The notes beneath the pieces are model-generated. The model did no database searches and had not been told where the DNA came from. It saw only the letters and a list, made by a program, of their open reading frames with translations. Shown here one piece after another: positions 9,256-21,952 of a DNA stretch of 39,101 nt (position 1 is its first letter; each line of letters starts with the position of its first letter). The DNA lies in assembly GCF_019168305.1 (NCBI RefSeq), contig NZ_JAHTBI010000014.1, positions 1 to 39,101 of the forward strand, given 5' to 3'. This stretch comes from Pseudomonas aegrilactucae. GTDB taxonomy: Bacteria > Pseudomonadota > Gammaproteobacteria > Pseudomonadales > Pseudomonadaceae. The translations under genes were made by a program, and so were the position numbers.

Positions 9256-9762
9256 ATGCAAGCTACCCCGATCGACAGCAAAGGCCACCACAACGAACGC
9301 ATCGCCTTCGTCCAGGCCTGCTGGCACAAGGAAATTGTTGATCAGAGCCGCAAGGGTTTCGTCGAAGAGATGGCCAAGCAGGGCTATCAGCTGAGCGATA
9401 TCGATTTTTATGAAGTGGGCGGCGCCTTCGAAATCCCGCTGCACGCCAAGCTGCTGGCCCGTAGCGGCCGCTATGCCGGCATCGTGGCAGCGGGTCTGGT
9501 GGTGGACGGCGGCCTGTACCGTCACGAGTTCGTCGCACAATCGGTGATCAGCGGCCTGATGCAGGTGCAGCTGGAAACCGAGGTACCGGTGTTCTCGGTG
9601 GTGCTGACCCCGCACCACTTCCATGCCGGCGACGAGCACCAGAAGTTCTTCTTCGAGCATTTCGTGCACAAGGGCGCGGAAGCGGCGGTGACCTGTGCCG
9701 ACACGCTGCTCAAGCTGCGCTCGCTGCGCCGCGATGAAGTGCCGCAGAAGATGGCAGGCTGA
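9256..9762 (+). CDS. ribH2: 6,7-dimethyl-8-ribityllumazine synthase, type II (RibH2)
   Basis: Lumazine synthase condenses a pyrimidinedione with dihydroxybutanone phosphate to form the direct precursor of riboflavin. The 168-aa protein has the type II signature: QACWHKEIVDQ (residues 20-30, with Trp23 at the substrate ring position), GGAFEIPLHAK (55-65), GLVVDGGLYRHEFV (80-93) with catalytic-region His90, and TPHHFH. It resembles the decameric RibH2 of Brucella and rhizobia more than the icosahedral RibH. The ATG at 9256 follows AGGAG; a longer frame from 9055 would translate the riboswitch and is rejected. It stands alone between alaS and astE, so it is probably a second, FMN-controlled isozyme beside a housekeeping RibH elsewhere; that second copy is inferred. 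Confidence 0.95.
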   Translation: MQATPIDSKGHHNERIAFVQACWHKEIVDQSRKGFVEEMAKQGYQLSDIDFYEVGGAFEIPLHAKLLARSGRYAGIVAAGLVVDGGLYRHEFVAQSVISGLMQVQLETEVPVFSVVLTPHHFHAGDEHQKFFFEHFVHKGAEAAVTCADTLLKLRSLRRDEVPQKMAG

Positions 9763-9771
9763 TTGCGCTGC

Positions 9772-9799
9772 CCCCTTCGCCGGCCTTGCCGCGAAGGGG
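9772..9799. terminator. Hairpin between convergent ribH2 and astE
   Basis: CCCCTTCGC (9772-9780) and GCGAAGGGG (9791-9799) form a perfect 9-bp stem with a 10-nt loop. It lies 9 nt after the ribH2 stop and 8 nt after the astE end on the minus strand. No T-run follows. It resembles a half REP element and may also terminate transcription. Confidence 0.5.
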
Positions 9800-9807
9800 C
9801 CTCAACC

Positions 9808-10815
9808 TCAGCCCAGTTGCTCGGCTGAGGCCGGCACGATCAGAATCCCCGCACGCAGCCCGTTCTTGACCTTGGGATTCGGGAAAATGATCCGCGCCCC
9901 TTCCTCCTCGACAATCCAGCGCGTCTCGGCCAGGTCTTCGGCCAGCAGATAGCCTTTGGACAGCTCCGAAAAATTCTCGATATCCGCCGGCAGGTGCAGG
10001 TGGAAGCTGTCACTGTGCTTGATGATCTCTCGGGCCACGCTGAACAGCTGCAGGCCATCGAGCACATCCCCCTCAGGCGGTTCGTTCCCTTCGATGACCT
10101 GTTTGAGCCGCGTGTGCAGCCGCTCCAGCCTGATCTCGCGGTTATGCCCGAACGGTCGTGCCTTGCCCAGCTCCAGGGTGAAGGCTTCGGCGTCGAGGGT
10201 CTCGTAGGTGAACGCGGTGAAGGTGATCGACGGCTTGCTCTGCAGCAGTACCGCCTCCATGCCGGCAGCACGCAGGCGCGCCAGCTCACGTCGCGAGTGC
10301 TGACGGCCTTCCTTGTAGGGATAGAGCGCAAACTGCTCGATCTTCGAGCCGCGAATCGCGGTGTGCAGGTCGTAGTGCAGGCGCGTGCGCCCCTGCACAC
10401 TGAAAAAGGTCGTCGCCAGGCGCTCCAATGTGCAGGCACGCAATGCCTCCACACCACTGGACTGCTCATGACGCCCATTGAACAGCCGATTGACATCGTG
10501 TTCGATGTACCGCGCCCCCGTACGCATCGCTTCGGGATTGCCGAACAGGAACAGGATTCGCGTGCGCGGCTTGATCTCCCCCCTGGCAATACCATGCAGG
10601 AGTTCGTCGAGCAGCTCGATCGGCGCGGTCTCGTTGCCATGGATGCCCGCAGACAGCAGCAGGTCCATGCCATTGTCACGAGCCTGCGGCGGGCTCACTT
10701 CAAGTGCGCCCTCCCCAAGCCAGCGCATGCGCACGCCTTCGACAGTCAGCTGGGTCTTCTCTGCCGGTTCACGACCGGCAAGGGTCAGTTCAAGCAGTTT
10801 GCCGAGGGCGAGCAT
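9808..10815 (-). CDS. astE: Succinylglutamate desuccinylase
   Basis: AstE performs the last step of the arginine succinyltransferase pathway, splitting N-succinylglutamate into glutamate and succinate. The 335-aa zinc hydrolase belongs to the aspartoacylase/M14 family. It shows the GIHGNETAP motif with metal ligands His59 and Glu62, a later [12 protein letters not shown] carrying the third ligand, and a Glu in [11 protein letters not shown] as probable catalytic base. AAGGA precedes the ATG at 10815. It is the last gene of the minus-strand aru/ast cluster, 12 nt after a small His/Asp-rich protein. Confidence 0.96.
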   Translation of the reverse strand: MLALGKLLELTLAGREPAEKTQLTVEGVRMRWLGEGALEVSPPQARDNGMDLLLSAGIHGNETAPIELLDELLHGIARGEIKPRTRILFLFGNPEAMRTGARYIEHDVNRLFNGRHEQSSGVEALRACTLERLATTFFSVQGRTRLHYDLHTAIRGSKIEQFALYPYKEGRQHSRRELARLRAAGMEAVLLQSKPSITFTAFTYETLDAEAFTLELGKARPFGHNREIRLERLHTRLKQVIEGNEPPEGDVLDGLQLFSVAREIIKHSDSFHLHLPADIENFSELSKGYLLAEDLAETRWIVEEEGARIIFPNPKVKNGLRAGILIVPASAEQLG

Positions 10816-10827
10816 GGGCGCTGTTCC

Positions 10828-11118
10828 TTAGTGTTGGTGCCCGCAATCGGGACCGTGGACGTGATCGTCGTCTTCACCGGCATCGGCCGGCTCCATTTCA
10901 AGTTGCAGGCTGACCAGGTTGGTGGCCAGCGGACGCAGCAGCAGGTTGGCGTATTCGGCATCGCCTTCTTCCACGTCCACTCCGATCAGCAGCTGGCCGC
11001 GGCCGTCCTGCTGGATCCATACCTCCTTGCCCTGCCAGAGCACGGCGAAACGCGTGCAGGAGGTTTCCAGCTGGGTACCGTCGTCATCTTCAAGGATCAG
11101 CTGCAGGGTGTCGGACAT
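10828..11118 (-). CDS. Small protein with His/Asp/Cys-rich tail, between astB and astE
   Basis: A 96-aa protein of unknown function. I recall a hypothetical gene in the same place (PA0900) in P. aeruginosa, so it appears to be a fixed member of the Pseudomonas arginine cluster. Residues 1-75 look like alternating beta strands (LQLILEDDDGTQLETS, FAVLWQGKEVWIQQ). The last 15 residues, EDDDHVHGPDCGHQH, hold three Asp, four His and one Cys (H86, H88, D91, C92, H94, H96), resembling the metal-binding tails of metallochaperones. The start is ATG 11118 with GAAAGAGAA upstream; a frame from 11136 would overlap astB. It lies 14 nt after astB and 9 nt before the astE start. Delivery of zinc to AstE is a reasonable guess only. 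Confidence 0.8.
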   Translation of the reverse strand: MSDTLQLILEDDDGTQLETSCTRFAVLWQGKEVWIQQDGRGQLLIGVDVEEGDAEYANLLLRPLATNLVSLQLEMEPADAGEDDDHVHGPDCGHQH

Positions 11119-11132
11119 AATCGAATTCTCTT

Positions 11133-12482
11133 TCAAGGTTGGAGTTGGAACGGATACACCGAACCCAGCTTGAGGATCTGGGTCAGCTCATCCAGTGCCG
11201 TGCGACACTCCAGCAACAACTGCGGGTCTGCCAGGTCGCGTTCGGCCAGGCTGTCGCGGTAGTGTTTGTCGACCCATTGGGTCAGGGTGTCGTACAACGG
11301 CGCGGTCATGATAACCCCTGGGTTGACCGCCGCCAGTTCCGTTTCATTCAGCGCTACACGCAAGCGCAGGCACGCCGGGCCACCACCGTTCTGCATGCTC
11401 TGCTTGAGGTCGAACACCTTGACCTCGACCACCGGCCCGCCCTGACTGGTCAGCGCTGACAGGTAGGCCCAGACCCGCTCGTTGTTGCGACACTCTTCCG
11501 GCACGATCAACAGCATCGAACCGTCCTCGCGCGACAGCAACTGGCTGTTGAACAGGTACGAGCGCACTGCATCCTCCACCGTCACCTGGGCACGCGGCAC
11601 GCAGATGGCCTTGAAGTCGGCGCCATACCTGGCCAGTTTAGCCTGCAGCTCGGCCAGCATCGTCTCGGTGTCGAGGAACGCATCCTCGTGATAGAACAGC
11701 ACCTCGCCGTTGCCGACCGCAATCACGTCATTATGGAACACGCCCTGATCGATCACTGCCGGGTTCTGCTGAGCATAGACCACACCTTCATCGCTCAGGC
11801 CATGCAGCCGGGCAACCGCTTGCGAGGCTTCCAGGGTCTGGCGCGCCGGGTACTTCTGAGGCGATGGATAACGGGCATCGAACGCACTGCGCCCGAACAC
11901 AAAGAACTCCACACCGGCCTCGCCATAGGCGCGGCAGAAGCGCGTGTGGTTGGCCGCACCTTCATCGCCGAACTGCGCCACGGCCGGCAAGGCCGCATGG
12001 TGCGCAAAATGCTGCGGATTGGCGAACATCGCCCCCAGCACACGGCTGGTGGTCGGGTGCTCGATGCTGCGGTGGTACTTGCAGTTGAGGTTGGCGGCGG
12101 TGAAATGCACGCGACCATCTGCGGTGTCCGCACTCGGGCTCACGGTGGCGGCATTGGCCACCCACATGCTCGAGGCCGAGCAACTGGCCACCAGCAAGGG
12201 CATGGCCTCTTTGGCCGCACGCTGGATGACCTGCGCATCGGTGCCGGCAAAACCAAGGCGTCGCAGCGCCGCTACATCAGGACGCTCCTGCGGGGCCAGC
12301 ACGCCTTGCTGGAAGCCCATCTCCATCAGCGCCTTCATTTTCGCCAGGCCCTGGCGCGCCGCCTCACGCGGGTTCGACGCCTGCTGGCTGTTGCTCTGCG
12401 AGGCGACGTTGCCGAACGACAGCCCACCGTAGTTGTGCGTCGGTCCCACCAGACCATCAAAATTCACTTCAAACGATTTCAT
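11133..12482 (-). CDS. astB: N-succinylarginine dihydrolase
   Basis: AstB converts N2-succinylarginine to N2-succinylornithine, two ammonia and CO2. The 449-aa product belongs to the guanidino-group-modifying (pentein) superfamily. It begins [20 protein letters not shown] and has the catalytic cysteine in [10 protein letters not shown] (near residue 368); family length is about 445. GGAG precedes ATG 12482. It is the second gene after astD in the cluster, with 25 nt between them. Confidence 0.97.
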   Translation of the reverse strand: MKSFEVNFDGLVGPTHNYGGLSFGNVASQSNSQQASNPREAARQGLAKMKALMEMGFQQGVLAPQERPDVAALRRLGFAGTDAQVIQRAAKEAMPLLVASCSASSMWVANAATVSPSADTADGRVHFTAANLNCKYHRSIEHPTTSRVLGAMFANPQHFAHHAALPAVAQFGDEGAANHTRFCRAYGEAGVEFFVFGRSAFDARYPSPQKYPARQTLEASQAVARLHGLSDEGVVYAQQNPAVIDQGVFHNDVIAVGNGEVLFYHEDAFLDTETMLAELQAKLARYGADFKAICVPRAQVTVEDAVRSYLFNSQLLSREDGSMLLIVPEECRNNERVWAYLSALTSQGGPVVEVKVFDLKQSMQNGGGPACLRLRVALNETELAAVNPGVIMTAPLYDTLTQWVDKHYRDSLAERDLADPQLLLECRTALDELTQILKLGSVYPFQLQP

Positions 12483-12507
12483 CGGCTAAGGCTCCGTGAA
12501 CCTGTTG

Positions 12508-14999
<2,492 letters not shown>

Positions 15000-15060
15000 G
15001 CTATCTCCTCGGGCAGGCGCCTGCGGGCACCTGCGAAACTCGACCTGTGTTGCTCAGGTA

Positions 15061-16080
15061 TCAGACCGCGACCAGGCGCACACTGGCGCCCTCGCCCACA
15101 CCCAGTGCTTCGGCGGCGGCCAGGTTCAACTGCACCGGCTTGCCAGGTGCCCAGTCCAGCTCCAGCAAGACGGCGCGGTAGTCCTGCAACTGGCCGTTGG
15201 AAACCAGGTACAGGCGCCCGCCCTTGACCGGCTGCTCCTGGAGCTTGACCGGCATCACGCGGCTCTGGGCGATCGAACGGATACCCGACACCCGCGCATG
15301 CAGGGTCGGGCCGCCGTCGAAAATATCGATGTAGTGATCGGTCTCGAAGCCTTCGCGCATCAGGATGTCGAAGGTGATCTGCGCCCGCGGGTGCACCTGG
15401 CCCATTGCCTCTTGCGCGGCATCCGGCAGCAGGGGCACGTAGATCGGGTAGTGCGGCATCAGTTCGGCCAGGAAGGTACGACTCTTCAGGCCGCACAGAC
15501 GCTCGGCGGCGGCATAGTTGAGGTCGAAGAAATTGCGCCCGATGGCGTCCCAGAACGGCGAGTCACCCTGCTCGTCGCTGTAACCGACGATCTCGGTCAC
15601 CACCGACTCTGCAAAGCGCTCCGGGTGTGCGGCCATGAACAGCAGCCGACCGCGGGAGTTGAGCTCGGCCCAGCCGGTACCGACCAGTTCGGGCAACACG
15701 TAGAAGCTGGTGAGCAGGCTGTTGCCGGTCAGGTCGTGACACTGCGACAGCACGTGGATCTTGTTGTGGATCTTCAGCTCGCGCGAAGCGTGCACGAAGG
15801 TCTCGTTGCGAAAGCTGTAGAAAGGCTCGGAGTAACCGGCCGAGGCGACGATAGCCGAGCAGCCGACCAGCTTGCCGGTGGTGCTGTCTTCAAGCACGAA
15901 GAAGTAGCTCTCTTCACCATTGAAGCTGACCTCGGCGGCAAACGAGGTTTCGGAGGCGGCAATCTTGTCACCCAGGCGACCGGCATCGTCCGGCAAGGAC
16001 GTGACACCAATGGGACTGTCCGCGGCCAGACGCTGTACTTCACCCAGGTCAGCCATTTGCGCGGGGCGCATCACCAGCAT
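15061..16080 (-). CDS. aruF: Arginine/ornithine N-succinyltransferase, subunit alpha
   Basis: Partner subunit of AruG in the AST pathway. The 339-aa AstA-family acyltransferase (GNAT-like fold) starts MLVMRPAQMADLGEVQRLA and has LTGNSLLTSFYVLPELVG and GYSDEQGDSPFWDAIGRNFF blocks. Pseudomonas uses two AstA paralogues, where enteric bacteria use one. AAGGAG lies 8 nt before ATG 16080. A 130-nt gap separates it from aruC upstream, within the same probable operon. Confidence 0.95.
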   Translation of the reverse strand: MLVMRPAQMADLGEVQRLAADSPIGVTSLPDDAGRLGDKIAASETSFAAEVSFNGEESYFFVLEDSTTGKLVGCSAIVASAGYSEPFYSFRNETFVHASRELKIHNKIHVLSQCHDLTGNSLLTSFYVLPELVGTGWAELNSRGRLLFMAAHPERFAESVVTEIVGYSDEQGDSPFWDAIGRNFFDLNYAAAERLCGLKSRTFLAELMPHYPIYVPLLPDAAQEAMGQVHPRAQITFDILMREGFETDHYIDIFDGGPTLHARVSGIRSIAQSRVMPVKLQEQPVKGGRLYLVSNGQLQDYRAVLLELDWAPGKPVQLNLAAAEALGVGEGASVRLVAV

Positions 16081-16210
16081 GGTGTCACTCCTTTCGGGAA
16101 AAACGGGCCGACCGTGATCGGCGCAGAAAAAGCGGCACGTGCCGTGGGCACAGGCTACGGAAATCGGTTTCGCCGGCCTGTGCAGGCCAGCGAAGAACGC
16201 AAGGGCGCTA

Positions 16211-17557
<1,347 letters not shown>

Positions 17558-17560
17558 GGC

Positions 17561-17576
17561 TTTCGGCAATGCGACA
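17561..17576 (-). promoter_or_regulatory. ArgR site upstream of the aruC promoter
   Basis: TGTCGCATTGCCGAAA on the minus strand fits TGTCGC-N8-AA and ends 3 nt before the -35, an activator position. It differs at only two bases from the site ahead of aotJ (22109-22124). Confidence 0.75.
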
Positions 17577-17657
17577 AATAGGGTCGCAAAGGCGCAGTTT
17601 AAACGGTGCGGCGCGGTGGTGGGGAGATTGTGTCACGCACAGATTTGCGGGGGCTCG

Positions 17658-17729
17658 TTCGCTGGCAAGCCAGTTCCCGCAGGTTGCTGCAGCGCTCATC
17701 AAACCTGTGGGGGCTGGCCTGCCAGCGAA
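17658..17729. repeat. Inverted REP pair (REPIN) between argR and aruC
   Basis: A 26-nt arm starting TTCGCTGGCAAGCCAG (17658-17683) faces a related inverted arm ending CTGCCAGCGAA (17704-17729). The arms differ at a few positions. This is the common Pseudomonas REP family found in intergenic regions. It has the same 72-bp span as the pair at 22451-22522. Confidence 0.8.
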
Positions 17730-17749
17730 GGGCGCGACGTGGCAATCGA

Positions 17750-18730
17750 TCAGCCGCGCTCGGCAGGCGCCGACGACAATTCGAACGGGCTGTTGCTGCG
17801 TCGCTGGTTGCGGTCTTCGCGTGGCGTTGCGCCAAAGAAGTTGCGGTACGCGCTGGAGAAATGCGGCCCCGAGGAAAACCCGCACGACAGCCCGATCTGG
17901 ATGATCGACTTGCTGGTCTGCATCAGCATCTGACGCGCCTTGTTCAAGCGCAGCTCCAGGTAATACTGGCTCGGCACCCGGTTGAGGTACTGCTTGAAGA
18001 TGCGTTCCAACTGCCGGCGCGACACACACACATGCTGGGCGATCTCGTCGGTGGTCAACGGTTCCTCGATATTGGCCTCCATCAGCAACACCGCCTGGGT
18101 CAGCTTGGGATGGCTGGAGCCCAGGCGGTTCTGCAGCGGAATGCGCTGGCGCTCGCCGCCCTCGCGGATGCGCTCCACCACCAGTTCTTCAGACACCGCA
18201 CCGGCCAACTCCGCACCATGGTCGCGCGCCAGCACCGCCAGCAGCAGGTCCACTACCGACATGCCGCCACAGGCCGTCAGGCGATCACGGTCCCAGTCGA
18301 ACAGGTGGCTGGTGGCAATGACCTTGGGAAAGCGCTCGGCAAAATCATCCTGCCAGCGCCAGTGCACCGCAGCGCGGTAGCCATCGAGCAAGCCCAACTG
18401 GGCCAGCGGGTAGACCCCCGCCGACAGGCCGCCCACCACACACCCGGCGCGCACCAGTTGCTTGAGCGCGCTACCGAGCGCCGCACCCACCGCCTGGGGC
18501 GGCTCGTCCGCCAGCAGAAACAGCTTCTGGCACCCCTCCAGGCGACCGGTCCACGCTTCGCCCGGCAAGCGCCAGGCTTGTTCGCTCGGTGCCTCGGCCT
18601 GCAGGAACAGCAACTCGTAGACGACGTCCGGGTGCACCTTCTGGGCCACCTGCAAGACCTCTTCGGCCAGCGCCAGGGTCAGGGCCTTGGTGCTGGGCCA
18701 GATGAGAAAACCGATTCGCTGGGTGGTCAT
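17750..18730 (-). CDS. argR: Arginine-responsive AraC-family regulator ArgR
   Basis: The Pseudomonas ArgR activates arginine uptake and AST-pathway genes and represses arginine biosynthesis when arginine is present; it is unrelated to E. coli ArgR. The 326-aa protein has an N-terminal DJ-1/PfpI-like ligand domain (about 5-185) and a C-terminal pair of AraC helix-turn-helix motifs (about 215-315), with TTDEIAQHVCVSRRQLERIF and the conserved PSQYYLELRLNKARQML. It lies between the aot transport genes and aruC on the same strand, 132 nt after aotP, and its likely target sites occur at 17510-17576 and 22088-22124. Confidence 0.95.
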   Translation of the reverse strand: MTTQRIGFLIWPSTKALTLALAEEVLQVAQKVHPDVVYELLFLQAEAPSEQAWRLPGEAWTGRLEGCQKLFLLADEPPQAVGAALGSALKQLVRAGCVVGGLSAGVYPLAQLGLLDGYRAAVHWRWQDDFAERFPKVIATSHLFDWDRDRLTACGGMSVVDLLLAVLARDHGAELAGAVSEELVVERIREGGERQRIPLQNRLGSSHPKLTQAVLLMEANIEEPLTTDEIAQHVCVSRRQLERIFKQYLNRVPSQYYLELRLNKARQMLMQTSKSIIQIGLSCGFSSGPHFSSAYRNFFGATPREDRNQRRSNSPFELSSAPAERG

Positions 18731-18862
18731 TAGCTGAGGTCCGAAACCTTGGATGAGTCAGGGCCCCGCAGACTGCGGGAGGGAAGGTGCCTGGTCAGGC
18801 TGCGATCGACGCGCAGCATGACCTATTTTGGTGCGACGCGGCAATCGAGCGTCGCAGGCGGC

Positions 18863-19627
18863 TTACTTCAGGCTGCCGGAAAGGAACTGCTGCAAGCGCT
18901 CGGACTGCGGGTTGACCAGCACTTCGCGCGGGTTGCCGGTCTCTTCGACCAGGCCCTTGTGCAGGAACACCAGCTGGTTCGACACTTCACGGGCAAAACC
19001 CATCTCGTGGGTTACCACCACCATGGTGCGACCTTCCTGGGCCAGCGACTGCATGACCTTGAGCACATCGCCCACCAGTTCCGGGTCCAGCGCCGAGGTC
19101 GGCTCGTCGAACAGCATCACTTCCGGCTCCATCGCCAGCGCACGGGCAATGGCCACGCGCTGCTGCTCGCCACCGGACATGTGGCCCGGGTAGGCATCCT
19201 TGCGATGGGCCACGCCCACCTTGGCCAGGTAGTGCTCGGCCTTTTCCAGCGCATCCTTCCTGCTCATGCCCAGCACGTGCACCGGGGCCTCGATGATGTT
19301 CTCCAGCGCCGTCATGTGCGACCACAGGTTGAAGTGCTGGAACACCATCGACAGGCGCGAACGCATGCGCTGCAACTGCCTGGGGTCGGAGGCTTTCAGC
19401 GCGCCGTCCTTGTTGGCCACCAGCTTCAACTCTTCGTTGTTGAGCAGGATCTTGCCGGCGTGCGGCTGCTCGAGCAGGTTGATGCAACGCAGGAAGGTAC
19501 TTTTGCCCGAACCACTGGAGCCGATGATGCTGATCACATCGCCTGCCTTGGCTGCCAGGGACACGCCCTTGAGCACTTCGTGACTGCCATAGCGTTTGTG
19601 CAGGTTTTGGACTTCGAGTTTGTACAT
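18863..19627 (-). CDS. aotP: Arginine/ornithine ABC transporter ATP-binding protein AotP
   Basis: AotP powers the arginine/ornithine importer. The 254-aa ABC ATPase has Walker A GSSGSGKST (36-44), signature MSGGEQQRVAIARALA, Walker B VMLFDEP and the switch His in VVVTHEMGFA. The start ATG 19627 (MYKLEVQNLH) is chosen because it matches the family; a frame from 19642 has five extra residues. It follows aotM by 64 nt; P. aeruginosa has aotO in that gap. Confidence 0.96.
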   Translation of the reverse strand: MYKLEVQNLHKRYGSHEVLKGVSLAAKAGDVISIIGSSGSGKSTFLRCINLLEQPHAGKILLNNEELKLVANKDGALKASDPRQLQRMRSRLSMVFQHFNLWSHMTALENIIEAPVHVLGMSRKDALEKAEHYLAKVGVAHRKDAYPGHMSGGEQQRVAIARALAMEPEVMLFDEPTSALDPELVGDVLKVMQSLAQEGRTMVVVTHEMGFAREVSNQLVFLHKGLVEETGNPREVLVNPQSERLQQFLSGSLK

Positions 19628-19691
19628 GCTGTCGGTTCTCACAAAGCGTTCAGACCCGGGCGCGCCCGGGGCGAAAAAGTTGCCGCAGGCC

Positions 19692-20390
19692 TCAGCCCTT
19701 GCGCGGCGCCAGGTAGCCGAGCCAGCGGCGTTCGGCCAACTTGAACAGGCGGACCAGAATGAAGGTCAGGCACAGGTAGAACACGCCGGCGGTGATGTAG
19801 GCCTCGAACGGCAGGTAGTACTGGGCATTGACCGTGCGCGCCGCACCGGTGATATCGATCAGGGTCACGATCGACGCCAGGCTGGTGGTCTGCAGCATCA
19901 TGATCACCTCATTGCTGTATTGCGGCAGCGCACGACGCAGTGCCGACGGCAGCAGGATGCGGCGGTACATCTTCACCCGCGACATGCCCATCGCCTTGGC
20001 CGCCTCGATCTCGCCATGCGGCGTGGCCTTGAGGCTGCCGGCAATGATCTCGGCGGTGTAGGCGCTGGTGTTGACAGCGAACGCCAGGCACGCACAGAAG
20101 GTCGCGCTCGACAGCCATGGCCACAGCACGCTTTCGCGCACGGCCTCGAACTGGGCCAGGCCGTAGTAGATCAAAAACAGCTGCACCAGCATCGGCGTGC
20201 CGCGAATCACGTAGGTGTAGAGCCAGGCGCTCATGTTCACCAGCGGCTGCTTGGACACCCGCATCAGGCCCAGGGGCACCGCCACCAGCAGGCCGAACAG
20301 CAGCGACAGCGCCAGCAGCTTGAGCGTGGTGAGCATGCCGTTCAGGTACAGCGGCATGGCTTCCCAGATGACGTTGTAATCGAAAATCAT
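19692..20390 (-). CDS. aotM: Arginine/ornithine ABC transporter permease AotM
   Basis: One of two inner-membrane permeases of the importer. The 232-aa HisM/GlnP-family protein has about five hydrophobic segments and the cytoplasmic EAA loop IEAAKAMGMSRVKMYRRILL, which docks on AotP. Its ATG overlaps the aotQ stop by 4 nt (ATGA type), indicating translational coupling. Confidence 0.95.
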   Translation of the reverse strand: MIFDYNVIWEAMPLYLNGMLTTLKLLALSLLFGLLVAVPLGLMRVSKQPLVNMSAWLYTYVIRGTPMLVQLFLIYYGLAQFEAVRESVLWPWLSSATFCACLAFAVNTSAYTAEIIAGSLKATPHGEIEAAKAMGMSRVKMYRRILLPSALRRALPQYSNEVIMMLQTTSLASIVTLIDITGAARTVNAQYYLPFEAYITAGVFYLCLTFILVRLFKLAERRWLGYLAPRKG

Positions 20391-21076
20391 AGATCAGCCG
20401 CCTTTACGCCAACCGAGTAGCGCTTCTCGAGATAACGCAGGGCCAGCAACGAGACACTGGTAATCACCAGGTACAGCGCCGCGACCGCCAGGAAGAACGT
20501 GAACGGCTCGCGGGTGGCGTCTGCCGCCTGCTTGGCCTTGAACATCATGTCTTGCAGGCCGACCACCGAAATCAGTGCAGTCGCCTTGGTCAGTACCAGC
20601 CAGTTGTTGGTGAAGCCAGGAATCGCCAGGCGAATCATCTGCGGCACCAGCACCCGGAAAAAAATCTGCAGGCTGCTCATGCCATAGGCCATGCCGGCCT
20701 CGGCCTGCCCCTTGGGAATGGCCATGAACGCGCCACGGAAGGTTTCCGACAGGTAGGCACCAAAGATGAAGCCCAGGGTACCGATACCCGCCATCAGCGG
20801 ATTGAGGTCGATGTAGTCGTCGAAACCGAGCAACGGCGCGATGCGGTTGAGCAGGTCCTGGCCGCCGTAGAAGATCAGCAGGATCAGTACCAGGTCGGGA
20901 ATCCCGCGGATCACCGTGGCATACAGATCGCCCAGCCAGGCCAGCCAGCGCACTGGCGACAGGCGCAGCGCCACGCCGATCAGGCCGAGTACGATGGCCA
21001 GGGCCATGGACGACAAGGCGAGCTGTAGCGTCAGCCATGCTCCATCGAGGATGACTGCCCCGTAGCCTTTCAACAT
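20387..21076 (-). CDS. aotQ: Arginine/ornithine ABC transporter permease AotQ
   Basis: The partner permease of AotM: 229 aa, HisQ-like, with several membrane segments and the EAA-type loop GQAEAGMAYGMSSLQIFFRV. The start ATG 21076 (MLKGYGAVILDGAW) follows GAGGA; the longer frame from 21115 is not supported. It lies 90 nt after aotJ. Confidence 0.95.
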   Translation of the reverse strand: MLKGYGAVILDGAWLTLQLALSSMALAIVLGLIGVALRLSPVRWLAWLGDLYATVIRGIPDLVLILLIFYGGQDLLNRIAPLLGFDDYIDLNPLMAGIGTLGFIFGAYLSETFRGAFMAIPKGQAEAGMAYGMSSLQIFFRVLVPQMIRLAIPGFTNNWLVLTKATALISVVGLQDMMFKAKQAADATREPFTFFLAVAALYLVITSVSLLALRYLEKRYSVGVKAADL

Positions 21077-21166
21077 GATGAGGTCCTCGACCTTAGGGAT
21101 GAAAAAATGGTGCAAACCTCAGAGCCTCTGCTGCTTGCACCATTGAACAGGTGGAACGTCGACGAT

Positions 21167-21952
21167 TTACTTGGCTTCTGGGCCGTAGATGTCGAAGTTG
21201 AAGTACTTGTCCTGAATCTGCTTGTACTTGCCGTTGGCGCGAATGGCCGCGATGGCAGCGTTGAGGCGATCCAGGTTGGCCTTGTCACCCTTGCGCACGG
21301 CAATGCCGATGCCGTCGCCGAAGTACTTGGCGTCGGTGAAGGCCGGACCGACGAACGCATAGCCCTTGCCCGCATCGGTCTTCAGGAAACCGTCTTCCAA
21401 CAGCGTAGCATCGGCCACGGTGCCATCCAGACGGCCGGCGGCCACGTCCAGGTAGATTTCATTCTGGGTACCGTACGGCACGATGGTAGCGCCCTGCGCA
21501 CCCAGCACTTCCTTGGCGAAACGGTCGTGGATCGAACCGCGCTGCACGCCGATCTTCTTGCCCTTGAGCTCAGCCAGGCTGTCGCTGACCGCAGTGCCGT
21601 CCTTCATCACAAGGCGCGCCGGGGTCAGGTAGTACTTGCCGGTGAAGTCGACGGACTTCTTGCGATCGTCGGTGATCGACATGGACGACAGGATCGCGTC
21701 GATCTTGCGCACTTTGAGTGCCGGGATCAGGCCATCGAACTCCTGCTCGACCCAGGTGCACTTGACCTTCATCTCTTCGCACAGGGCATTGCCGATGTCG
21801 TAGTCGAAACCGACGATGCTGCCATCAGGCGCTTTCGAGGCGAACGGTGGGTAGGCGGCCTCGATGCCGATCTTCAGCGGTTTTTCATCAGCCAGCGATG
21901 CCAGGGAAAACACGGACAGCGCCAGGGCGCCAAGCAGTGCGAGTTTCTTCAT
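21167..21952 (-). CDS. aotJ: Arginine/ornithine periplasmic binding protein AotJ
   Basis: AotJ binds basic amino acids in the periplasm and delivers them to AotQM. The 261-aa protein has a Sec signal peptide ([21 protein letters not shown], cleaved before DEKPL), then the SBP_bac_3 fold with [24 protein letters not shown] and a likely disulfide ([13 protein letters not shown]). ATG 21952 is chosen because it opens the signal peptide and follows GGAG at proper spacing; the frame from 22066 would add 38 charged residues. It is the first gene of the transport block, with ArgR-like sites upstream. Confidence 0.96.
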   Translation of the reverse strand: MKKLALLGALALSVFSLASLADEKPLKIGIEAAYPPFASKAPDGSIVGFDYDIGNALCEEMKVKCTWVEQEFDGLIPALKVRKIDAILSSMSITDDRKKSVDFTGKYYLTPARLVMKDGTAVSDSLAELKGKKIGVQRGSIHDRFAKEVLGAQGATIVPYGTQNEIYLDVAAGRLDGTVADATLLEDGFLKTDAGKGYAFVGPAFTDAKYFGDGIGIAVRKGDKANLDRLNAAIAAIRANGKYKQIQDKYFNFDIYGPEAK

